Source of the DNA: Siphonodentalium dalli | Lineage: Eukaryota > Mollusca > Scaphopoda > Gadilida > Siphonodentaliidae | Direction: 5' to 3' | Assembly: GCA_032622095.1 (NCBI GenBank) | Contig: CP136063.1 | Location: 220,183,982-220,247,981, forward strand | DNA length: 64,000 bases | Shown here: positions 22,076 to 32,004 of the stretch, one piece after another | How the letters are laid out: the number at the start of each line of letters is the position of its first letter | Numbering within the stretch: the stretch's first letter is position 1 | Program-made: the position numbers and the translations under genes | The notes under the pieces: model-generated | What the model was told of the DNA's origin: nothing | Seen by the model: the letters and a program-made list of their open reading frames with translations, nothing else | Databases searched by the model: none

Positions 22076-22535
22076 TACGTTCATACGCTGGCAATTTTGC
22101 ACGGTATGTTTTTGCGGGCATTTCGTCATAAAAAACCACATGGTGCCAGAATATAAATGGAAACCTGCACATAACATGCATCTCAACCAAAGCGAAAGAC
22201 AGGAGAAGTATAATTTATGTAGTTCCACTCGTAACGGTGCTACTGGAATTTGCCTTCAAATACCTGTATTATTGATTCTTGCGAGATAATTGCATGATAT
22301 TTACAGGCAAATTCTGGAAGCATTGCTACAGGTGGAACTACATAGATTTTACTTCGCAAGTAGTTAGCTGTGGTACAGATGCACTTTATGTGCTTGTTTC
22401 CGTTTATATTCTGGCACCATATCGTTTTCTACGACAAAATGTCTGCAAAACATACCATGCATACTTGCCAGTGTATGAACATACACAATTTACGATCTGT
22501 GTCCTAACTGCTGGCAAAATTGTGCAATTTGGTTG
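22076..22535. mobile_element. Large foldback (about 190-bp arms)
   Basis: GTTCATACGCTGGCAATTTT, ATGGTGCCAGAATATAAATG and TATGTAGTTCCACTCGTAAC on the left return as complement on the right (TATATTCTGGCACCATAT, AGGTGGAACTACATAGAT, CCAGTGTATGAACATAC). Arms are about 22076-22260 and 22298-22488, with visible divergence. GGCAATTTTGCAC recurs inverted at 22513-22528. The left end, GGGTACGTTCATAC, resembles hAT termini. Open frames of 80-96 codons are palindrome shadows. Confidence 0.65.
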
Positions 22536-22588
22536 AGATATTCAATTACGTGTGTCATGTGTAGTTAATGAATGATATAAACAGGCAA

Positions 22589-23011
22589 CAAGCCTGAATT
22601 TAATGTGTCTGCCATTTGCAGAATGAGGTCCCCAGAGGGTGAATTTAGTGACGCTATCTCGCACAGTGAGCTAGCATAACCACATTCACCCTCTGGGGAC
22701 CTCATTCTGCTTAGGCCTCAACTGATTTAGGAGATCTTGGATCAGATTGAAGTTCCCCAGTTGAAGTTGGTGATGTTCACCAATTAGTCACCTTGATTAT
22801 GCATTTTATCTTCTGCAAATTAGGAGATATAGAAACTTCCCAGAAGGGTAATTTGAGATTATAGATACTTCCCAGAAGATGATTCATAAGCAGAATGAGG
22901 TCCCCAGAGGGTGAATTTGGTGATGCTAGCCCGCTGCACGGGATAGCGTAATAAAATTGACCTTCTGGGGACCTCATCCTCATTCTGTCAGGCACACTAT
23001 ATCCAGACTTG
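22589..23011. mobile_element. D twin-hairpin MITE
   Basis: Flanks ACAGGCAA (22581-22588) and ACGGGCAA (23012-23019) differ at one base. Hairpins at about 22619-22712 and 22891-22988. The end reads ACACTATATCCAGACTTG. Confidence 0.85.
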
Positions 23012-23327
23012 ACGGGCAATTATGTTTCCAGTGTTATTTTAATTCAGTTTTAAAGTTCACTTGTAACATGGTACCCACCCCTTTCTCATGACGAATTCAT
23101 GTGACATTAAAAGAGAACCAGATTATATGTTGACCCCCCTCGTTCTGTGATGTATGTGCCATCGTTACCAACTATGCTGCTTTCCATGGAGACATAGTTA
23201 TCAAATTATGAACAATTTGAACAAATGCCAGTCATCATGCCTCCAGCTATATGACATAATAACATATGCGATAAATGTCTATAATTGCCCTGTGATGTTC
23301 CGGGTTCATGGTCCCTATCGATCGATC

Positions 23328-23772
23328 CAAGCCTGAGTTTACTGTGCTGTCATTTGCAGAATGAGGTCCCCAGAGGGTGAATTTAGTGATGCATAGAGGG
23401 CTAGCATCACCAAATTCACCATCTGGGGACCTCTTTTGCATAGCATCATCTGCTATGGGAGATATAGACTCAGATTTAACTTCCCAAATGGTGAATATTG
23501 TGATATACACCCATTGGGAACCTCGATTATGCAATGTGTCATCTGCCAATTTGGGGATATAGAGAATCTAAATTAAAAAAGAAAGAATCTATGTGAAGAT
23601 TTCTATAGAAATTTTATAATAAAGAATCTTTCCAGAGAAGATGAGGCCTAAACAGAATGAGTTCACCAGAGGGTGAATTTAGTGATGCTAGTCCGCATGT
23701 GGGATAGCGACATTAAATTCACCCTCTGGGAACCTCATTCTGCAAATGACTGACACACTAAACTCAGGCTTG
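23328..23772. mobile_element. D twin-hairpin MITE
   Basis: Ends CAAGCCTGAGTTTACTGTGC and ACACTAAACTCAGGCTTG are good inverted repeats. Hairpins at about 23358-23440 and 23653-23746. The 8-bp flanks do not match. Confidence 0.75.
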
Positions 23773-23910
23773 ATCCTTATTGATCAGAGATCCCATGATT
23801 GTCACTGCTCGTAGTTCACTTTGTACTCTGTCCAATAATTCCTCGTTATCACCAAATATAGATTTCCTGATTATTAGAAGAGTACATATGTACTTGGGTG
23901 TTACAGTATA

Positions 23911-24103
23911 CAGAAATGCCCTAAATAATCGACTCCTTAACCACAGCAGAATTATGGGTAATTTTTCAGGATTTAGTCAGAAATATGGCTTGTTGTCACA
24001 GAGATTTCCGATGAATGGCAACAAGCTATTTTTCCGACTAAATCCTGAAAAATTACCCATAATTATGTTGTGGTTAAGGAGTCAATTATTTAAGGCATTT
24101 CTG
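23911..24103. mobile_element. C foldback MITE
   Basis: TA at 23909-23910 and 24104-24105, ends CAGAAATGCC and GGCATTTCTG (matched substitutions in both arms). The centre has lost about 20 bp. Confidence 0.8.
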
Positions 24104-24185
24104 TACATTGACTGAATAGAACGCAAATGTTAATTTAGAATCAGTTATTGCATGAATTGCAGATGCTACAAATGTATTGAACATC

Positions 24186-24622
24186 CAAGCCTGCTTATAG
24201 TGTGTCTGTCATTCACAGATTGAGGCTCCCAGAGGGTGAATTTAGTGACGCTACCCTGCACAGCAGGCTAGCATTACTAAGTTCACCCTTTGGGGACCTC
24301 ATTCTGCTTTGGTCTCATCTTCTGGAAAGTATCAATTTAACATTGTTTTTAGTTATTATTTCCCTTCTGTTCGGTTTCTATATTCCCTAATTTGCAGAAG
24401 ATAAAATGCATAATCGAGGTGACTAATGGGTTGAACATAACCAACTTCAACTGGGGAACTTCAATCTGATCCAAGATCTCCCATAGCAGTGGAGGCCCAA
24501 GCAGAATGAGGTTCCCAGAGGATGAATTTGGTGATGCTAACCCACTATGCAGGATAGCGTAACTAAATTCACTCTCTGGGGACCTCATTCTGCAAATAAC
24601 AGACACACTATTTCAAGTCTTG
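24186..24622. mobile_element. D twin-hairpin MITE
   Basis: Ends CAAGCCTGCTTATAGTGTGT and ACACTATTTCAAGTCTTG. Hairpins at about 24218-24308 and 24500-24594. The middle segment has TTTAGTTATTATTTCCCTTC. Flanks do not match. Confidence 0.75.
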
Positions 24623-24765
24623 ACGCTATACTGTCATACTTACTGAGTACTGTATGAAATATTACGATGTACTTATTTGACCTTAGTGACCTTGTTTTGA
24701 CTGAGTATCTCTGACATAATTGACACTAAAGTATTCAAATATTGATAGATTACCTACTACAAACT

Positions 24766-24872
24766 ACCATTGAGAATGACTGAGCTAAATATAGCCCAAA
24801 TTGATCTTCTTAAGAACAATCTTACTGGTAAGAAGATAAATTTGGGCTATATTTATCTCAGTTCTCAATGGT
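24766..24872. other. Compact foldback, about 107 bp
   Basis: ACCATTGAGAATGACTGAGC plus TAAATATAGCCCAAATT pairs with AATTTGGGCTATATTTATCT and CAGTTCTCAATGGT; arms of about 45 bp, with an 18-nt loop. TA flanks both sides. Either a very short foldback MITE or a hairpin RNA precursor. Confidence 0.6.
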
Positions 24873-24971
24873 ATCTCATGTCCAGGAGGTCGTATTGTAC
24901 TCTGCAAAATGTTTGACATATATTTCCAGTCCTGGATTTAGTAAAAAATGGCAAAAGACTTGAGCCGATAG

Positions 24972-25100
24972 CTGGGGGGGGGGGGGGGGGGGATATATAG
25001 GAATCTCCCTGTTTCGACTTTTGCAACATGCATTATGCTATCCGAGCTTGTATTCCTACATTTTCCTGGTTTTTTTTCCAGTCAATAGTATTAAAATTTG
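24972..25100. repeat. E repeat fragment with a long poly-G tract
   Basis: An uninterrupted G run (about 24975-24992) is followed by GATATATAGG, CGACTTTTGCAACATGCA and TCCGAGCTTGTATTCCTAC, words shared with 37430-37500. Confidence 0.5.
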
Positions 25101-25489
25101 ACTCCAAGCCTGGATATAATTTTTTTTTTAGTGTCTGACAAAATGACAGGCACCAAAGATTCGGCGTCTGACATTTGACAAGTGTGTCTGTCATTTACCT
25201 GGTATCAATAAATAGCAGCAATTAGTTGTTTTTTAGCCCATTCCAATGCACAAATTAGATTCATTGATGTACCATGTTATGAATTATGGTGTTTTACATC
25301 ACTTTTAGCTGAAACGACGTTTAATTATATCACTTACTCAAGTTACTGAAACTATTAATGTCGATCAAATCGGAAAATTAGGATTACTATACGTGATCGG
25401 GACTTTTGCATACATTATGTACTGTGCTAAGTCACTGAACTGCCCATTGCTAATTTCAAATTGGCCGGATCGGATCAGATTAATCGGAA

Positions 25490-26110
25490 GTTGTCCGATA
25501 TAGTAGCGCAAAATAGTCCGCAGAAAAAATCCTATGCCGTGCTTCCCCCAAGTAAACACGAGCACATGTTTAAAAACGCGGCGATTTAAAAACTACCCGG
25601 TATGAATTTTTTCGGAATTTCTTCCGCTAAATCTCCATCTCCGTGTATCTTACGTCAAACGAGAAAAACACTACGAAGTGTATTTCTTGGTTGGAGTTTC
25701 CCCCCAGTGGCAGCCATTTTTTCTGGGTTTTTCACGTTCTAAAAATAGAAAGTCATAATTAGTGCGGACGTGAAGGCAGCGATAATTCTCAGTTTGCGAT
25801 CAATCATCAATCGCAGACAATTTAGGTTAGAGGTTGCATTAAAATTACATTTATATATAGGTCCTGTATACGGAACGGATCATTAACATGTTTTCGGTAA
25901 AATGCGTTGTATTGGTGGGGGGATTTGATATTTAGTGCACAGTAGTGGTAATTGAATGTCTTTGCCGCGGATAATACATCTACTTGTTGTTTTCCCCTTA
26001 ATTATATATTTTTTATGAAGATAATGGGCGCCGGACAAACTGACGGACGATAATAAGGCGGCGCCGGTCATCGATGTATTTGGCTCGGTCAATGACCGTG
26101 TCCGACCTCT
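25490..26110. promoter_or_regulatory. Relatively CpG-rich stretch, possible promoter region
   Basis: CG dinucleotides are clearly denser than in the surrounding DNA (GCGGCGATTT, GTGCGGACGTGAAGGCAGCG, GGGCGCCGGACAAACTGACG, GGCGGCGCCGG), together with a GGCAGCCATTTTTTC word. Methylated invertebrate repeats lose CG, so a cluster may mark an unmethylated promoter or simply a young insert. No TATA box, start exon or gene was found next to it. Confidence 0.25.
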
Positions 26111-26125
26111 TATATCCAGGCTTGT

Positions 26126-26330
26126 TTGACTCCGATATTTACCACTATGCGAACATGTGGTTATGAGCTCAGGCCGACCTTTTTAGTGAGTTATCCCCCT
26201 TTTTCGACCTAGAAGTTTTTTGCAACATGCATAATTTTTTTATAAAAAAAATTGGCAACCCATAATGTAGCCCAATTGCACTGCGGGGACTATCCTTAGT
26301 CCCACTTCTAGTTTATTGTGGTGGTTGACC
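26126..26330 (+). repeat. E repeat, 3' part
   Basis: GACTCCGATATTTACCACTA, TTATCCCCCTTTTTCGACCT, then the 3' end AATGTAGCCCAATTGCACTG, CGGGGACTATCCTTAGTCCC. The same 3' end occurs at 37716-37770. Confidence 0.55.
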
Positions 26331-26379
26331 TGGAAAGGCCTTGAATCTGACTACTTAACACTTTAAGTCCTGGAAAGTT

Positions 26380-26515
26380 CTTAAATCACCATTAGTGGCC
26401 TTAAATCACCATTTGGGGCCTTAAATCACCATTGGGGGGCTTGAATCACCATTGGGGGCCTTGGATCACCAATGGGGGCCTTAAATCACCCTTGGGGGGC
26501 CTTAAATAACCGTGG
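26380..26515 (+). repeat. 21-22 bp tandem repeat, about 6 copies
   Basis: Unit CCTTAAATCACCATTGGGGG with point changes in each copy. Confidence 0.8.
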
Positions 26516-26604
26516 ATTTTCAGTGGTATATACACCTTTCTTCGAACACGAAATTGAATATCTGAGGAAAAAATGCAAAATCCTTTTAATTCGTAGGGGT
26601 TTAT

Positions 26605-27290
26605 TATTTGTTGATTTTGTGGTTTGGCCCAACCACAAAATCAACATCCAATGAAATAATTTTACACTGAGTTGGTAAAGTAAATATCAATACACAAGAT
26701 GTAAATGAAGATTGGATATTACGTCTGTTTTTCGGCATGTTGTAAAATGGGTCGGAAAAGCAGGGAAAAGTGGGAAAAACATGGAATATGAGATGAAATT
26801 TAATCAATTTATATGAAATATCAGTCATTATTGAAAGAATTATTTTATTGTGCATATACTACATCGTTTGAACTCTTCAATTGTAGTTTGTATAAACAAT
26901 GCACAATGAATTGGTATCTTAATAAAGGCTAAAAGTTTCATCACGGGCAGATTACACATAACAATAAGTAACTACTTATGTGTGTGTGACATGAAGCCAG
27001 TAATTATTGGTGCACTGAGTATGTGATGCCCTTTTGGCACTGGAATATCAGTAACGCCGTAAATAATCGACTCAGGGAGAGCTTTCCGATGAATGGCAAC
27101 AAGCCATATTTCCAACTAAATCCTGAAAAGTTACCCAAAATGCTGCTGTGGTTAAGAAGTCGATTACATTGGGCATTACTGTACATGGAGGAGCAATTTC
27201 TGAATAATGACTATTCTCAATGATGTCATAAACCTGCTATTGTTGCATCTGTTGATGTGGATAAATATGATCCACGAATTAAAGTCTGTT
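26605..27290 (+). repeat. N dispersed repeat with a C element inside
   Basis: GTTGATTTTGTGGTTTGG / CCAACCACAAAATCAAC form a head hairpin at 26610-26645. The body matches 1290-1700, and the text ATGATGTCATAAACCTGCTA after the C element (27049-27181) completes it. Confidence 0.65.
27049..27181. mobile_element. C foldback MITE, left arm mostly deleted, inside repeat N
   Basis: The left 25 bases of C are followed directly by AGGGAGAGCTTTCCGATGAA. The right arm is complete to GGGCATTACTG and TA. Repeat N lies on both sides. Confidence 0.75.
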
Positions 27291-27454
27291 CAAAATGGCC
27301 ATTTTATGAGAAACCACGAAAATTGATTCACAGTTATGTAAAAAGAAAGGGCATTGAAAATTGTCATGAAAATAACCGTAGATTCTGACCTATGGGAACC
27401 ATGATGGACTATCCACACTTTAAAATGTAACGTTATTGACAAACCACTCTTTAA

Positions 27455-28415
27455 GGGTCAGACGCCCGTTTTGCCAAAATTTCCTGGTATTTCAAAATGT
27501 ATTTTCTCTAAATCTATCAGGAATATCTTTGTGAAATTTTGTACAAGAGATTATTGTGGTACCATACATAAGAACCATTGGACATTTGGTTATTATAATC
27601 TCATTTACTTTACTTTTATGGCATGAAAAATCTTAAAAATTTCACTGTGTTCAGGTACCGAGAACTACTGTAAAACAGATTTTTTTCGAAGTGCATTTCA
27701 TATATGCATGATATCATATCTGAAGATCATGAGAGGAGACTTAATTTTTCTTGATTCATGAAATTAAATGATTATTTTCATTCAGAAAGACAACTACCAT
27801 AAATAATTTTTTATTATTGAGAATTTTCATGCCATGTTTGTTGGTCATTGAAAAATTGGGCTCAGTTGAGTTCTGGGTCATGGGTTCATAACCAAGTTAA
27901 ATCTGACCACCATATCTCTTAACACTGTGGCCTAATTTCTGTTGATTGTTCCCAGTGCTTGAGTGGACAGCACCACATTTGAACATTTGTTTTCATTGGG
28001 CTGGCATATTTGTGACTGCTTTATTCTTCATTATAATACATGGGGTATGATGCTATAATATGCAATTAAAAAGCTAACTCAACATTATGATACAAATGAA
28101 GGCTCCTCTCATGGAGTCAAGACAATAAGCTATTTGATGGTTGACATGTTGTTTGAAATTATAAATTTTTCTGGCAGTTCTCGGTACCTAAAGGGACAGA
28201 AACGAAACAAATATTTTCAACGTCTCAAATGTATTAAAATCCATTATTGTTATTGTCTCTTTATAATTGTTCTGATTCTATATATAATGAAAATTATCAT
28301 ATGTAAAATTCAAGATTTTTCACCAGATCATAGATCCAGAGAAATTCTTTGTTGAAAATCACTTGCCATTTCTGGCTGGATTTACTGTGATTTATGCAAA
28401 ACGTGCGTCTCCCCC
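27455..28415. mobile_element. Element Q, 961 bp, TTAA-flanked
   Basis: TTAA at 27451-27454 and 28416-28419. Termini GGGTCAGACGCCCGTTTTGC and, inward from the right, GGGGGAGACGCACGTTTTGC agree at 17 of 20 positions. A second, internal inverted pair lies at about 27653 (CAGGTACCGAGAACT) and 28176 (AGTTCTCGGTACC). No credible transposase frame. Superfamily: TTAA-type (piggyBac or Kolobok); not resolved. Confidence 0.8.
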
Positions 28416-28439
28416 TTAAACTAGAGCCATCATGGCCTT

Positions 28440-28975
28440 CATGATGGTTATTGTTGTTAAAATAGTCACATCTGTTAAAACCACCATAAACAGAATGAAT
28501 ATTAAAATATAGATAGATTTGTTCTTATACCAATCTTAATATCGCATATATAGAATGTCATTGTCAAGATCGAATGCAGTGTTAGTAAACAAAAGCCATA
28601 TTATGATACAATAAAGTTTGTAAAGAGTGTGCGATATGCAAAACACTCATACCGGGGATATCCCACTAAGTGAACCTTGGTTAAAACTGTACCATGATGG
28701 CACTTGCTAATCCTCTCCACTCAATATTTTGATGTCACAGTGAAATAATCTCCCAAAAAAGTCACCATGGTGTTAAATGTTTTGCTTATCGCACACTCTT
28801 TATGTGTTGTATATAAACAAACGCTTAGCTCGCACAAGTGTGTTTTGTGGATAATACCATATTCATACTATCATTATACTATACTATTAGTATATTCTTT
28901 AGGAAACGTTCATAATTTAGTTACTTTTATTTCTAAATTATAGCCCTCAGCCAAGGCCATCGGTGCCTTTATAAT
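28440..28975 (+). repeat. F dispersed repeat
   Basis: Closest copy to 14550, with GTGCGATATGCAAAACACTC and GTTTTGCTTATCGCACAC as an inner inverted pair and CAAGTGTGTTTTGTGGATAA near the end. It starts about 20 bp after element Q. Confidence 0.7.
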
Positions 28976-28999
28976 ACTGACTGCAGAGAGCATGCTTAA

Positions 29000-29390
29000 C
29001 CCTTTACCCAACAAACCGGCCAAAACCGGCCAAATAAAGCTTCAACAGCCTAAAATATCTTCGGTCTGTCTCAATAGAACCATACAAATATGGATATCAT
29101 TGGAACCGGCTCCTTGACCACATTGTGATAGTTACAGTTAGCCCTGTGCCAATGCATTCTCTTATATATGCGAGTCGACCATAGGTCGCCTCGCATATAT
29201 AAGAGAATGCATTGGCCTAAAAAAAATCTTTTTTTAACACTTTTTACCATTTTTTCTTACATTCTTTAACAATTTTATAATTTTTAATGTGTTAAGCCAA
29301 TGCATTCTCTTATAAATGCGAGGCGACCTATGGTCGACTCGCATATATAAGAGAATGCATTGGCACAGGGTCATTCTGTTGGGTAAAGGG
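29000..29390. mobile_element. A2 MITE (piggyBac-like ends, two hairpins)
   Basis: TTAA at 28996-28999 and 29391-29394. The ends are CCCTTTACCCAACA and TGTTGGGTAAAGGG. One side carries a paired CCGGCCAAAACCGGCC motif and a GTCTGTCTCAATAGAACC segment. Two family A palindromes lie at 29149-29217 and 29305-29373, separated by an AT-rich spacer and with loops GTCGACCATAGGTCGCC and its complement. Confidence 0.8.
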
Positions 29391-29394
29391 TTAA

Positions 29395-29847
29395 ATTGAT
29401 TCTGTTGGCTGACCTCGTTAGTATTTACACAGCGTGTTTTAGAATCAGTATCAGGCTGCTACAGAGTTTTCCTCCAGCTGGCATACACTGTCCCCACAGC
29501 GTACACAGACAATTGCCTTTGTTCCGTCCACTACACAATGACTCAGGCCACGGACCGGAATCAAATCGCGACAAAGCATCCGTGATTATCTCCACGGGAT
29601 TTTCTATTGATTTCATTTAATAATCGTGTAACATTCAACTTCCCATTTAGTCCGTACAACGATTTGTGCTTCGTCCGCAAGAATCACTGTGATTTTACTA
29701 CGATTTGTGCTTTGTCGGCCGTGATCTTGTGTGTAAACATATAAGTGGATTTATCTCCTCATTCAGTGTAAGTTAGAACATCCAGCAGCATTTAGTCATC
29801 ATTACCCTTCTGTGATGATGACTTAATGCTTCAGTGAATATTTTGAC
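29395..29847. other. Higher-GC stretch with a cysteine-rich frame and a short duplication
   Basis: The minus-strand frame 29616-29425 has 63 codons with several cysteines (CSGRNKGNCLCTLWGQC), and the plus strand is open too. ACGATTTGTGCTTCGTCCGC at 29660 recurs as ACGATTTGTGCTTTGTCGGC at 29700. No splice signals clearly bound the frame, so I do not call a gene. Confidence 0.2.
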
Positions 29848-30160
29848 ATGACAACAGTGTTACATGTACATGTATTATATAATAATAACAACTGTTTTTG
29901 GCTATATGTCACCATGACTTGACAACAGTGTTATATTATATATTAATAACAATCGTTTTTGGCTATATGTCACCATGACTTGACAACAGTGTTATATTAT
30001 TAAATAATAACAATAGTTTTTGTCAAAATATCACCATGTCTTCTATCAGTATTGTATTATTTAATAATAACAATCATTTTTGGCTAGTCACCATGACTTT
30101 TAGTAGTGTTATGGTATTTAATAATATTAAACATTCTCAGCTATAAGTTACCATGACTTT
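29848..30160 (+). repeat. About 60-bp tandem repeat, 5 diverging copies
   Basis: GACAACAGTGTTATATTATA, AATAATAACAATCGTTTTTG and GCTATATGTCACCATGACTT repeat; the first two copies are most alike and the last two are degraded. Confidence 0.8.
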
Positions 30161-30220
30161 TGTAATTGTAACTTGAATCTGCTCCATTTTTTTGGTTATT
30201 TCTATATTTCTTGGCATTAA

Positions 30221-30722
30221 CTCTTTCAGTGCCAGGGGCCGATCTCATTGGCCCTAATTTACGGTCTGTAAAATCGGCCCTAAAATTTTTTCTTTTTTAA
30301 ATATAATGTTTTTTTGTTTTTTTTTAGATCTTTTTGGGTTGAATTTTTTTTGGTTATGTTTAAGCATGCTTATCTGTGCTTATAGCAAATTTAAAAACAA
30401 ACTGGATAAAACCTTAGGGGCATGTTATAACTAAAAACTATCACCATGTATTCATAGTAATAATTTGATGCCCATGAAAAACGTAAGATTCCCTGGCACT
30501 AAACCTACAAAATAAGTCTGTTAAATATAAGAAAAAATTATTAAAATTGTAAAAAATTGTAAAAAATAATAACAAATGAATAATAACAAATGATGAAAAA
30601 TTGTTAGGCCAATGCATTCTCTTATATATGCGAGGCTCCATAGGTCGCCTCGCATATATAAGAGAATGCATTGGCACAGGGTATATGGGTTGATACAAAA
30701 ATCGGACCTGGCACTCAAAGGG
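30221..30722. mobile_element. A1 MITE (piggyBac-like ends, single hairpin)
   Basis: TTAA at 30217-30220 and 30723-30726. The left end CTCTTTCAGTGCCAGGGG differs by one base from the consensus. The palindrome is at 30607-30676, with a shortened loop. The A-rich segment before it is expanded by a small duplication of an aataataacaaatga-like word. Confidence 0.8.
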
Positions 30723-30905
30723 TTAAGTAAATTTGGGTACCAGTCAAATACAGTTTATTCTCTGACATACAATTTGTACTCTTGTTTTAGTTTGCTTCTG
30801 CATCAGAATGTTTTAGGTAATGTTTTGAATTTTGTGTTGTGAGCAAATATTGATCAAGAATCATGAATTGCTCAGTCTTATCCGATGCAAGAACTGTAAG
30901 TTTAA

Positions 30906-31531
30906 CCCTTTCTATACTAAATGGATTCTCCCACTCAGTTATAACAGTATACATTGGAATGGTCTTTCATTCATTAGTAGGGATGTTAAGGATATACGAG
31001 CAGATAACAGAAAGATGAAATGATAATACAAGTGCAGAAGAATTCATATTCATTGGTGGGAAATGTTTAGGTAATAACCCTTTCTTTACTAAATATTCAT
31101 TGAAGAGTACAGTAACGCTTTAAGTAATCAACTTCTTAACCACAGCAGAATTATGGGTAACTTTTCAGGATTTAGTCAGAAATATGGCTTGCTGCCATTC
31201 ATCGGAAAGCTCTCCCTGAGAGCTTTCCGATGAATGGCAACAAGCCATATTTCCGACTAAATCCTGAAAAGTTACCCATAATTATGCTGTAGTTAAGAAG
31301 TCGATTAATTAGAGCATTACTGTAGTTCCCTTTGGAAATGTTCAGATAATAAGTTCAACCAACAGCATATTTTGAATTTTTCATTTCTCTCCAATTTAAT
31401 AAGACTCCTTCTGTACTTGTATTATCTGTTGTCTGCTTATTATTTCTGAAAAACCCCTCCAGATAAATAATAGACTATTCCAGTGTATACTTTTATAACT
31501 GAGTGGGAGAATACATTTAGTAATGAAAGGG
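30906..31531. mobile_element. B element, complete, with a C element inside
   Basis: TTAA at 30902-30905 and 31532-31535. The two halves, CCCTTTCTATACTAAATGG at the left and TTTAGTAATGAAAGGG at the right, are inverted copies. The central part is interrupted by C at 31110-31322 with its TA duplication. The right half carries GAGTGGGAGAATACATTTAG and the GTTCAACCAA core. Confidence 0.8.
31110..31322. mobile_element. C foldback MITE inside B
   Basis: TA at 31108-31109 and 31323-31324, ends CAGTAACGCT and AGCATTACTG. Both arms are complete around the centre CTCTCCCTGAGAG. Confidence 0.85.
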
Positions 31532-31745
31532 TTAACAGAGATTTATTATTACTGTCCTCCGTTCCTATTAGATTGTATTCAGACGGAAGACCTCAAATCA
31601 TGGTAAATTGCCAATATCCGTTTGACCTTTTAATTCTGTTTTGAAGCTGGAGAATGCACCCGAGGCCATGTAATTTTGCAGTCTATATTGTGATAATGAA
31701 GGTGTGTCTGTTAGAATCGCTGTCACCACTTAATGCATAAATTAA

Positions 31746-31934
31746 CCCTTCCATGACTGGAGCTTCCTGATATTTTTTGGCCAAAACCCTGTGCCAATGC
31801 ATATATAAGAGATTACATTGGCCTAGCAATATTTACCTTGACCTTGTAAGCCAGTGCATTCTCTTATATATGTGAGGCTCCCTATTCGAGAGGATCCTTA
31901 ATGCTGCACGAGCACAGCTCCCGTCATGAAAGGG
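31746..31934. mobile_element. A3 MITE with collapsed hairpins
   Basis: TTAA at 31742-31745 and 31935-31938. In both palindromes one arm and the loop have been lost, which shortens the element to 189 bp. This is the expected outcome of hairpin-stimulated deletion. The right TTAA is shared with the element beginning at 31939. Confidence 0.8.
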
Positions 31935-32004
31935 TTAACCCTTTGGCGGGTGATTACGTCATTTCTAACTTCATATCCATTGGTGAATATATTTTGGGAT
32001 TAAA

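Noticed and set aside
29425-29616. Cysteine-rich 63-codon minus-strand gene
   Set aside because: The opposite strand is open as well, no splice sites clearly bound it, and no known domain fits the cysteine spacing.
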